In this document: positions 37,701 through 49,700 of the stretch, one piece after another
Position numbering within the stretch: position 1 is the first letter of the stretch
How the letters are laid out: every line of letters begins with the position of its first letter
Assembly: GCA_964019165.1 (NCBI GenBank)
Contig: OZ025272.1
Location: 10,135,856 to 10,199,855, forward strand
Origin: Mastigias papua
Taxonomy: Eukaryota; Cnidaria; Scyphozoa; Rhizostomeae; Mastigiidae
Length of the DNA: 64,000 nt
Reading direction: 5' to 3'
Notes under the pieces: model-generated
Databases searched by the model: none
The model's input: the letters and a program-made list of their open reading frames with translations, nothing else
What the model was told of the DNA's origin: nothing
Made by a program: the position numbers and the translations under genes

Positions 37701-40700
37701 CAAAGAGAATGGTGGATGTAGCAAATTAATAAATTAATGGCTTGGAAGGAGACATTGGAAAGCACTCCCGGTTAATTTCTTTTCTATATAACAAAGAATT
37801 AAAAGGGATTACACAAACTTACATCACCCGTGGCTGCCATAGAAGGAAAGAACAATTTGTCAGCGAGTTAAATCTACGACGGCCACTTACAATAATTATA
37901 TATTGAAATTTACCAAGACAAAGGGAACTTACAAAAAAAACACTAACACTAATTTCAACTAATTTTAACCAGGTGTCTCGAAAAGGAGACTCTATCACCT
38001 TAAAGCACCTTTATCCAGTTGCTTGCTTAAAAGCTTGAACGAGTGTGACCACCCATTGGGATGTCAAAAATTTTATAATGATAGGCCAAGTGGGCCAGGT
38101 GAAGATGGGAGCACTCATATTCAAGACACCTGATAAAGATATAACAATAAAACAATGAAAGTTAACAGAAGATTGCTGCTGCTGTAATTTTGCTCAATTT
38201 GCATCAGAAAACCTTTTTGTATTTTTGAAAAAGAAATCGTTGCTTTAAGTATTTTTCGATAGTTAGCAACACTATATTTTGAATCTCCAAACAGAAGCAA
38301 ATCACACAAAAATATATCATCTGACTTTAGAATTAGACCAGGGATATCAGATAGCTGACCAAAGAGATTCTGGCGCATCAAATAAAACTGTGAGCTGTTT
38401 AGGAAAAAGTGCTCATTGTCTTCTTTGTCAATGCCACAAGCGCAGAAGGGTGTCAGACAGTCAAAGTTGTGCCTAAATCTATGTTCATTTAGGGTACTAA
38501 ATTTTAAACGCAACTTTGTGAGGTATCGAACACCTTCAATATCACAAATATCATAAGTGGATTTTTTCTGAGGTCTAATAAGTTTTAGTAATATGCCTTT
38601 GAACTGAAAAAGGGATTCGGAATTTTTTATCTCCTCCTCTAGCAAGTTCCACTCGAACAAGGTGTTGTAAAAATAAGAGTTCGTAAAACGATTGGTCCTA
38701 GGGGAGTGTACTTCATAATCCCGGGCATTCCTAAAATTGTAACTAACCTGACGTTCAAGAGGGATTTCATCAAACAAATAAATTTCTCAGACCCTAGATA
38801 TCAAAAGCATCAAGCATCATATAATAAGATAGCTACAATGGCAACAGGAGCACCTGGACAGAGGTACACGAGAGGACAGTGAACAGAGGGGGCAAATATA
38901 CCTTTATTCATGATGACATATGTTAAAGATCTCTTTTATTTGAGATCACAGAGCCCCAAGATCTATATCGTACCACTTTTCCAATGCCCATAGAAAAACA
39001 TTTTCAGAGTTAAAATCAAATCAGTTGCCAAGGACTTGTCGGATAGGACAGAAATCAGGAGTCTTATTTTTAAAGCTATAAAACACGAAAAAGTATCTAT
39101 ATACTTCATCTTCAGTATCATTCGAAATTTGAATGTACTTTGCAAAAATTGACAGTTATGTTTATTTAACTGCTTTTTCTGAACCACAGGAAACATGCCC
39201 TAGTGCCCTGCAGGTAATGCACTTGACCACTGAAGATGTCCTTTCCAGGATATCGTACCCCACCAGTACTTGCGGTCATTAGATTGCTGGGTTCACGTCC
39301 AGTTTCGTCATTCATTCAATATTGCCCAAGCAATGCCTAATAAACTCCATACTGTTTGGAGAGCTTCTGAGGAACACAAGTTTCTAAAGAACAGTCTCTT
39401 GTTGCTTTTCGACGCGCATCCATCCATAAAGATAAATTGGAAAAAGCCAAACCTTCATAGCTACAAACTGAGTAGGGGGTACTTTTAAGCAGTTAAACCT
39501 AAATATAACAAACACAAGTCCATTAGTAGGAGGTTTTCCAATGGAGAATCAACTATACAGGTAGTTCACCACAGCAGTTCACCAAGGCAGTTCACCACTG
39601 GTGTTTGAATGATGTTAATGTGTAGATAATAGATAGGTTTCTTGGAAACTCGACGCAAAGAGAGGAGTGTTGGTAGGTTAAGTTAGATAGATTTAGTACA
39701 GACGTGCTCAATAATAGTACTCAATATCAAACTTGTAGAGACCTAGACTTCTGTTTTAATACTTTCTATTTGCCACATGGTATTGAAATTAACCTCTAAC
39801 ATTGCTTACCAGGCTCTCTATTTGGACTGCAATCATCCTCGTTAATCCAGTACCAGATTAGTCCAGGGTTTCCCATCTTTCCATAAATATAAGGTGCTGG
39901 ATTATATTGCAAGTCATCAGAAACTATCGTTCCCCACCAGGACCAAGTTGAACTCTGCGATGTTGTCAAGATGCCACTCCTTTCGCCCAGCCACGGCATT
40001 CGCTTATTAATAGTACCCCATGATGCATCATAACTCCATTCATTAAACTGGTGGATCAATTTCACATCCGTCTGACTCCATGATTTAGATAAGAATCTAA
40101 AAGATATCTAAATGTTAGAGAAATTGCATGGAGAGATTATATACGTCCATTTTCTTGTACGCAGATGAAATTTATAAATCATTTGCTTCAGCATTTTAGT
40201 CTCTTCTCCTGGCTGTTTTGAGGGGAGAGGAGGCAAGATTTGCCAACTGGAACATATTCAAACAGTACTTAAGATGTGGCTGTTGCAATTCTCGTATCTT
40301 TAAAAAACAGGAATCAATTCTACTTACGTGTATTTCATTGGTGCTTCCCATATTCCGCCCCAGTGATTGAATTTGTGTGCATCTAATTTGTACCTGAATG
40401 TAGCATTATTTGAAATACTTTTGATGCTGTCAGCAATATGAAGAATTGAATAATCATCAGTTATCGATGGTAGGTCTTCGTTACGAGAAAGAACCTAAAA
40501 TGTAATATAATATAGTTCTGTTAATTCCTGTCCTAACCATAATGATGTTCAACTTTACTCTGCTTTAATAACGCATTATGTAGAAGAATTTATTTGAGGA
40601 CAAATTTGACAACAAAAGTTGCATCTCACATATCATATCATATCATATCATATCATATCATATCATATCATATCATATCATATCATATCATATCATATCA

Positions 40701-43700
40701 TATCATATCATATCATATCATATCATATCATATCATATCATATCATATCATATCATATCATATCATATCATATCATATCATATCATATCATATCATATCA
40801 TATCATATCATATCATATCATATCATATCATATCATATCATATCATTTAATCATTATTCTACGTTGGTTTCCTGAGGCTAACATTAATAAATACTTATTT
40901 AGACCAACCTACATAAATACAAAACCATAAATCTAAATAAAAACTAGTACCATGTCCTGTATTGTTAGCGGCATATTCTGCATGTGCAGTGTTCTCCGGT
41001 CCAATTTCCTATCTTATTTTTAAAACATGAGAGTGTTGGTTCCTGTTTTACATTATCATCAAGGGTACTCCAGAGGAAACTGCCTCTGAAAGATAAAGAT
41101 TCTACTCCAAAAGATGTTGTATTTGCCTTTGGAAGTTTGCAAAGATTCTTTTTCCTTAGGTCATAGGCCACATGTTTCTTCTCATGAAATTCCCATACAA
41201 TCGATGGATTCATAATAGTCAGTGACATGTATATTTCAGTCATCAATTTTTGCAAAGTTTTTGCATGGATGGTAAAGTTATTACTGCGAGTGAGTAACGG
41301 CTGAAGTGAAGAGCCAAAGTCATTGTGGAGGATCCTTAGTGCACGCTTATGAGCGCGATCTATTTTCTTATTTGCACCTTTATTGCAGAATAGCCAGATC
41401 AAAGGGCAATAATTGAATTCGACAGAATCACCTCATTGCAAATTGATAATGCTTGCTCTCTGGAGATATACATATTTAGCCTAGAAAAAGCACTAGTATT
41501 TTTGTTGACTTTTTGGCACAGAACTTGCTCATGCTTGTCGAACTTTAGTTTTTTTGTCAATTTCAATCAAACTCATCAAACAGAACAATATGAGTAAAAG
41601 AATTGAGTCCCTCATGCTGCAGTTAAGGGACAAGCAATTCCTTGAAATAGCAAGAACATTCAGTAAGACGGACTGTTACAGAGTGATACACCCCTAGAGA
41701 AAGCTTTATAAATACTCAATTTACAAACCTACCTGATCTTTTGTCCACTTTCCATGTGCACTAGTCAGCAGAAGTGTCCACCCTCCCGCATCAGATGTCA
41801 TATCACAATAAAGAGTTACAGTTTCGAATTCTGATTTCTTTGCAATATAAAAACCATTTTGGAAAACCACACCTTTCCTTTGACCACTAATTTTGATTTC
41901 ATTGCATGATCTTTTACTGAGAAGAATGAAGAGAAACAAACTAAACCTATGCGCTATGAAGGCATAATGAGATTCAATGATATAGAAAATCTATTAGGCA
42001 AAATCAAAAAAGATATTTTATTACTAAAAATAAAAAAATGTGTTTTCTTTGAATATAATTTGACTATCTCTCCATAAATCCTTTCAACCATTAGATATAT
42101 ATATTCATCCATCAACCATAAGATTGCTTCCTGCCAGACTGGATCTCGCTCCTTTTGGTCCTTAGCCAAAGTTGTCTCACAAACCTTTTGCTACTCTTCT
42201 TTTCCGCCTGTGAAAACAACTCTGGCTCTTCGTCATGCACTCTGTCATCTAAGACCAACCTTATTGCATCTGTCTTTGCTTCCGATTCCAATCTAGATGA
42301 TGAAGAATCCCAACCTCCTCTCTACCTACATCCACCATCACAATGCCACCTGTAACGATCTCTACACGCAAGGTCCGAACAACCCTTCTCCACATCAATC
42401 TATCAACTCTGGTGTATTTCAGGGCTCTGTTATCTCACCTGTTTATTCATCCTCTTCATAAATGGTCTACTTTCCTCTATATCTTCCAGTATTTAATCGT
42501 TCGCCGATGATACTTATCTAAGTTCATCTTTTTCATCTAATATGCAAAATCTGTCCTACTCCAATGTTTCATCCTATCGTTAAAACATCAGCTTCACTTC
42601 TCACAAATGGCTTGTCAACCATAGAGATGTGGGGTACTGATAATCCTGTTAAGTTTAATCAAGGAAAGACGACACAGGTTATTATTTCACGTAAACGTCA
42701 CCAAGACTTCCCTCCTGTATTCATGAGGGGCCATGAACTAGACATTTCATCTTCTTTTACTCAGCTTGGTCTTTCAGTTTCATCTAATCTTTCTTGGAAA
42801 ACTCACATCTATTCCATTGCTAAACATGCATCTCAGAAACTTGGCTTCCTCTCTAGAGCCCGTGGCTATTTCTCTCCTTCTCAGCTGCTGACTATATACA
42901 AGTCTCAGATTCGTCCTTCTCTGGAATACTGCTCCCGTGTTTGGGGTGGTGCTCCCAGATCTTCTCTACATCTTCTTGAAAAAGTCCGGTCCAAGGCCAT
43001 CCATCTCATAAATAATACAAGTCTCACCAAATCTCTCCAATCTCTCTCTCATCGTCGTCTGGTTTCAGATCTGTCCATTTTCTATCGATATTTTCATGGA
43101 TACTGCTCACTGGAAATCAAGAATACCATTCCTGATCCCCTGAGGCATGGTCGACCCACAAGAATCTCTACTCAGTCACACGCTTTCCAAGTCATGCTAT
43201 CTATTCCACGAACTCTTTCCCACATAACTTCTTCTATTCCAAGAACCTGTCAACTTTGGGACACCTTACATTCCATTTCCTTTCCTGAACCCTACAACTT
43301 AACGTGCTTCAAATCTAACATCAACAAACTGGGTTTCATCTCCCTATCTACTTAATTTTCCTTTCTCTATCTTTCTTTGTCAGGGCTTTGTTATAGGCTC
43401 TATTGGCCTTTCCCTGACATTACTTACTAAATGAAAAAAAAAACTAAATCATATTGTAACTGAAAAGGAAATGATCAGAGTTTTTGTATCTTGTATTACC
43501 TACCTTGAAATTTCTCGTATCCACATTCTTATGACCCTTGGCCTTTCCTTACTGTCTTTGATGTAAATTGACGCATAAGATGACACAATTACACCGTCTT
43601 CACCACTGGAAGCCTATTGTATCAAAGGAGATAACACTTGTAATGATTCTTTCTTTGTATAAAAGAGGAGTTTACAACTGCATTGAATATTTCAGTATCT

Positions 43701-46700
43701 GGTATAAAATGTTACGACATCATATAACATAAACAGTGTGTTTCTCTTATGTTTTTTAATGAAGATTCAACGCAGCAATGGAACTACTTAAAAACAACTG
43801 GTGCTCGTGCTATAATACACGGAATCTTTTTAAATCATCGCTTGAAAAACTCCAGTAACAGCAAATGCAAAAGTTTATGATTTAACACTAAGATATAAAA
43901 ATTTGTTTTCATTTTGGGATTTACTGAAAATTTAGCATCAAATCATACTGTTTTTTCTGTAGTTAGATATGATGATGGGTTGTCGAGTATATATGGAACT
44001 CTCTTAGCTAAATTGCTATCGGACTCATTCCAGTTGTCGAATTTCTTCAACAGCTTCGGTTTCTCTGTGTTGATATTACATACAGCAACTGCATCTTCTA
44101 TTCTTGCTTCAAAAATACCTCCCCACCTTTGCTGCCCATCAGCCTCAATTATGTACTGAAATGTGCTCTCCTAAAGTAAATAATCGTCTATCAAATATCT
44201 ACAAAGGAAATATATATACGACAACGGATTGGGAAACAATTTCTTCAATTTCATGTGAAAATCTCTAATCTTTTGATGGAGCATGGTGCTATGCAACAAA
44301 ATGAACTCAGAATACACATACAAAACTGAGGTCTCAGAGGAAAAGGTGCTAACTGATTCCATTTTCAGAAGAATCCACTTTCAAGTTTTGTAAAACTCCA
44401 TAAACTAGCACAAGGCTACCTGCTTCAATAGCTAAGAAGAGCCGGCCCCAAACAAGTGTTTTGTCACCCATATGTACAAGTGAGGGTTACCCTTTTATAT
44501 TGGATATCATACTCGTTTTACTTCTCAAATACTTTGTGGTTCCCAAACTTCTTAACTACGTAAATACCTCTAGTTTCTTTAAGCTTGCTATTCCTTTGGC
44601 GTAAGATAAGATTGAATAATCCTCAGATTTTGATGCTTTGTCTATGTTTCTTGAAAGGGTCGTTGCTTTAGTCCAACCAGCATTAGATACTTTGTTCAAC
44701 ACCATCGTCCAACCGCCACCAAAACTATCCATATCGCAAAAAGTGCTTATTATTTGTCCTTTAGAAGTCTGTATTTGGTACAACCCTGATTTGGGTTTAT
44801 GTCCTCGTATCAGGGCCCGTAGTCTGATCTCTGTGCAGGAAAATGGCCTTTTATACTTTCCTTCTCTCATCCAATACCTTGAGAAAACAATACGATACAG
44901 ATTCAATATCAGAATGCCGATTCATTTCTAACTTAAAGTAGTAATGGCAATGTTTTCTTGCTTTAATTCATCGATATGATCTTAAAATCTACAAATGCAG
45001 ATATCACAACAATGTAGTTTGTACTTAGTTGGCTTAGTGTGCTAAAAAGAAGTTATATGTGTAATTGAATGGTAAAGTTGAAGATATCTGGAGTAAGTTT
45101 GTGTTTTGCCTTAGACCATATTGAATTGAGCGTTTGAAAGGAGTGCTCTTGGGGGAACTGAAATCTACAGGAGTACTCAGCATGAATGGATTTTTAAGCG
45201 AGTTCTGTGTTTGAGAATATATTGTATTGAATATTTGCACCACAGTTCGTATTTCTCCACAATTTTGTTAGTGTTTCAGTTCTGGATGACTTCAAATAAG
45301 ACCATACTATTCTCTGATTTTGCATAAATTGTACAGAGGGTAACTGAAAAGCTTGACCAAAATGATCAATGCTTTTATGCTGCCAATTCGGAAGAAAACC
45401 TCATTAGGGAGTTGCTGCAGCTGGGACTTCCTTCTTGCAGAAAAGATAGTATGTTGATCGAATACAACTATTGATAGACGATCTAATTACATTTGTTGCA
45501 GCTACTTTTAGCATTCATATAGTTGTTAATGCAGTTAATATACTTTTTCCAGAATCGCTTTTACCCATTAGTCCCGGAGCACTATTACTCATGCTCAGAT
45601 AGACGAAAATATAAAAAGATTTTAATGTAATCATAGGACAGGTCAAGCAAAGAGTCCTTGCAAAATCAATGGAAACAAGCCGTACAACGAGAGAATAAAA
45701 CACTTTGAGGAAAACAGGACTTCTACATCAAACAAAAAGGAGTTTTCCCACTACCGGATTTACCCCCCCCCCGCCGTTAGTTTTAGTACTATTGTTTGAA
45801 CACTAGAAGTCTAGAATTAACATGTAGTGAGTTTTGTTGGTGTTCGTGTGCACGCCGCACAGTACAAACTGTTATGAAAAATTTAGTAAGGATTATTCAG
45901 TATTCGGTACGTGAGGAAGGTTCAGTACTATTTTAGAATGAGAAAGCGAGGATTATTCAGTATGCAATTCAAACATCGCACAATTATGGTATATTACCCC
46001 TGTTCCTTGTTTCCTGAATATCGTGTGCATGCCACACTTTTCAGCACAATGAAGAAGGGTTCCGCAGGAGCGGAGTATATTCTGATGAAAATCATTACAA
46101 TGTTGACGAAATTAATCGTATTATAGGGTCCTTTTCCAAGTAGCGATTGATTTGGCGATAGATTCATGACTCACAGTTAATGCTTCCATAAACATATCGT
46201 TCTTTCTTTCAACCAAAATAATATCAGGTCTAATAGCAGTTCCAGTAATTATTCCCACTTGGAGATTAGATGGCATATTTAGCCAAAGTCTAAGATATTT
46301 ATGCCTAATCATGTCTAGATTTTGTTTATCCAGGTCCCATTGATAGTATCTGATATTGTGAGGTCCCAGTTGATTTTACTGAGAAATTACCTACTATATG
46401 GCTGCGCTTTGTTTTTGGGTTCAGGGGTGGCCGATAGGTGAGGCTTAGGGTTCGGTTGGTAGCGTCTGGTGGCTGCTTCTGATGCTCTTTGTGTTAATAG
46501 TTCTGTTGTTAGCATATAGAAATGATGATGATAATGATAATATAGGGGCTGATTATGTGAGAGTTTTCAGCCCGGGCTGGAATCTCTGCCGGCTACCAGG
46601 GCTGAAAATTCAATCCTCTTCTCCATTCATCTCTTTGTAGAACTAAATTTGCAATTACATGAGAAAATTCCAGCCCGGGTTGAATAGCCAGCCCGTGCTA

Positions 46701-49700
46701 GAATTTCAGCCCTCCTTCTGCTAGGCGGGCTGGGATTTCCAGTCCGTTTGAAGGTGATGAAATTTGTCATGTAATCGCAAATGTCTTCCAGCCTGGGCTG
46801 AGAATTAAAGTTGGTGCAAGTGCTTTTGTGTACAGTCCCGATAATAATAGATTAGCACAAATTTTATAGCTTCAGTTGATTACTCTGTCATTGGAGTGAT
46901 TTCTGGTCGCCGAAAACTTGAGGGGTTTTCTCTATAAATGATAGCCACCTTGTCTACGTTCAAATAGCTACTATTTGGTTGCCATATGTTCAATGAGATA
47001 AGGCATTTATCTCCAGTTTTCCATTAGATGGTGGAATGTTGACGTGAATTCAATATAAGTCTAGACCGGGCTGAAAACTCTCACATACTAGGGCGCAAAT
47101 TTCATCTCGGCTAGCCAGGTTGAGATTCCACACCGGGCTGAAAACTCTCATATATTCGGCAAGCCCGCCAACCGGACATTGTTGTAGTATACAAGTGCAA
47201 AACGGAAGTTAGAATTGTTAATATTGCAATACCTGATGGTGCCAGGATGCGCGAGAAGGAAACAGAAAAGATAGATAAGTAAAAATCATTAAAGGATGAA
47301 ATTGCTAGATTCTGGAATATGCGGAAAGTCACTGTAATTCATATTGTTGTTCGAGCACTGGTAGTGATACCAAAGCGATTTGAAAAGTTCGTGAAGGAAG
47401 TAGGGATACACATTCGTGTCGAGCATATGTAGAAAACTGCTTTGTAAGGGACAGATAGAATATTAATATTGGTTCTTGGTTCTTAGTTACTTGGTTCAAG
47501 GACATGTGAGTTCTTTGGCATCTGGTTGATACCCGCATTCACAGAGACTATTCCAACGTATCTTACATCTACTGCTTTGAGTTGATACTTAGCAAACATA
47601 ATTTTTTTTCAAACTTCATCTCATATGATATTTAAGTATACAAATACAAATCTCGCTGACAGGTAATCTGTATTTGGCTGGCTTACAATACTACAATACT
47701 AGGTAATAGAACAAACAAACAAACAAACAAACAAAAAAATGAAAAAGCATACAATATGTAGAACAGTAAAGAAAGAAGTTATTAAACAGTATTAACTGTA
47801 TATTAATAATAATATAATGATAATAATAATAACAAGAAAAAAATAAATGAGTTATTTACAGTTGGCAATTAAAGGAAAGATAGCTAACTGGGCCAATTAA
47901 AGCCAACTATTTGAATACATTGTAACTTGATACTGAAAGCTAACTGACATTTGCTCTGATATTGAAGGGGCTCAAGATGCAAGAGCATGTGCATCTACGA
48001 ATGAACAGGGATGACAATGATTCAAGAAGAGCGATCATTAAATACTATTAATATAGAGGAAAGAAGGTTAATAAAAGAGGGTTTGATATACGCTTGATGC
48101 CAAATATCTACCCGGTTTTAATATAAGTAAGAATTCATATACAACCAAAAATCTTACCAAATATACTCAGGATTTGTTTCTTTGAAGCCACCACTTATCC
48201 AAGGTGCTGTAAAATAGTCCGATTTGCTACCTGAAAATTAAAACTAGGTGCGAAAAGTCTGTTGGTACTATAGAAATTCATTACAGCACGAAAAAGCGAC
48301 ACAATGGTTTTTGGTATACTGAAAAGCTTTTTCTCGTCCGACACTCGTCAGAGTATGAAACGTCGGATAGCGACCGAAAGGTGAACCGAAATATATAGCC
48401 AGATGCGGGTACACATGATATGATGAATAATGTTTCCAGTTAGCCGTATGATTGGCCACTTGGCACCTATTCACCAGTGGTGCCAAGTGGCCAATCATAT
48501 CACGTGTACGCGCATCTGGTTATATATTTCGGTTCACCTTTCGGTCGCTATCCGACGTTTTATACTCTGACGAGTGTCGACCGAAAACAAGATCTGATGA
48601 GTGTCGACCGAAAACAAGCTTTTCAGTATGCCTAAAACATGGTGCCGCTGTTTCGTGCTGTAGGGAAAACCATGTGCCGAGGAAGTGGAGAAGGAGAGCT
48701 CGATTATCACTGTGCATTGCTTAAATTCGAAAGCATTTATGAAAGAAACAGCCAAACCATGGATGTACTCACTAATTTGGAGCTATACATACATCCTGTC
48801 CACTTTATTAAAAGGTATTACTTGCATACTCTCTGTCCTTCATTTTAATATCTTTTCAAAATGCTGCTCAATATCATATTGGCTCAGCCATGTGAACAGC
48901 TCACAGCTTAGCTTAGCTTTAATTAAAAGCTCTAGGGGCACTCTGAGCAGCATTGGAGAGCTCACTTCTCTAGCATTTAATAAATACCACTAAGTGGTAG
49001 AGAAATACCATAAACTGTCGAATTAGCCATTGTGAGGGCTATTTACTTTTGATACTTTTGTGTGGGGCTTTACGTAAATTTGCTAAGATCAATAAAAAGA
49101 CAAATGGATCATTCACAATAAAGATTCATCAACTGCAGTCAATGTATATCAAGTTATATACCTTCAAAAAGTAGACAGCGAATCGACACATTATGCAATC
49201 TCACCTGTAATCGAGCCCCACTTAGTTTCACCTGTTTGAGTTGTTAGCCGATTTCCAACAATGTGAGGCATCCTATTTGCAATGGCATCACTTCCTAGTG
49301 TCCAGTTATCAAACTTCTTAATAAGCTTCAGTTTAGTTTGAGAAGATGAAGACGTGTCAAATTTGTAAGTAATTGGAGCAGCCCATATGCCTCCCCAGCG
49401 TCCTAGAAAATTATGTGACACTTCTATCAGAATTCTATCCACTGATGTTGAATTTGCAGCATGCATTGCAATGTAACATTAAGATGGACTAGTATGAATT
49501 TCAATTAGAAGATCGTGATATGTTGAAGTAGAAATTCCCAGGACGATTTACAAACAAGCCTGTTATAAGAAAGTGGTTTGCAAAAATAAATATCCAACTC
49601 CTCAAAACATTAAGACAGTGTAATTCTGGAGTCTTGAGAACTAACAAAGTGTAGAACCTGATTATATACTTAAAATTCCAATCTTCAAACAAGCCTATCG

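Larger units (their letters stand above)
35755..39232. repeat. 3.4-kb duplicated segment, copy 1
   Basis: Nearly colinear with 51555-54942. Contains a TSP1 exon of gene B, an open stretch of unknown nature next to it, a GATAAT minisatellite and a dead gypsy integrase. Relative to copy 2 it lacks about 950 bp (between about 37571 and 37582) and has gained a 1-kb retrotransposon (37781-38780). Left edge near TTTGGAATTC, right edge near GCACTTGACCACT. No terminal repeats were recognised, so it may be a segmental duplication rather than an element. Confidence 0.85.
48284..48660. mobile_element. Inverted pair of Penelope-like terminal repeats (foldback)
   Basis: Two arms meet at about 48467/48479 (GGCACC and GGTGCC) and end in CAGCACGAAAAAGCG / CGTGCTG. 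Each arm is a copy of the terminal repeat at 21122-21305, oriented outward from the centre. The insertion is absent from the matching intron of gene A. No pol sequence remains between the arms. Confidence 0.75.

Noticed and set aside
48284..48660. Tc1/mariner-type foldback with TA target duplication
   Set aside because: TA does flank both ends, but the same repeat follows a Penelope-like endonuclease at 21 kb and carries a hammerhead core, so a PLE terminal repeat explains it better.
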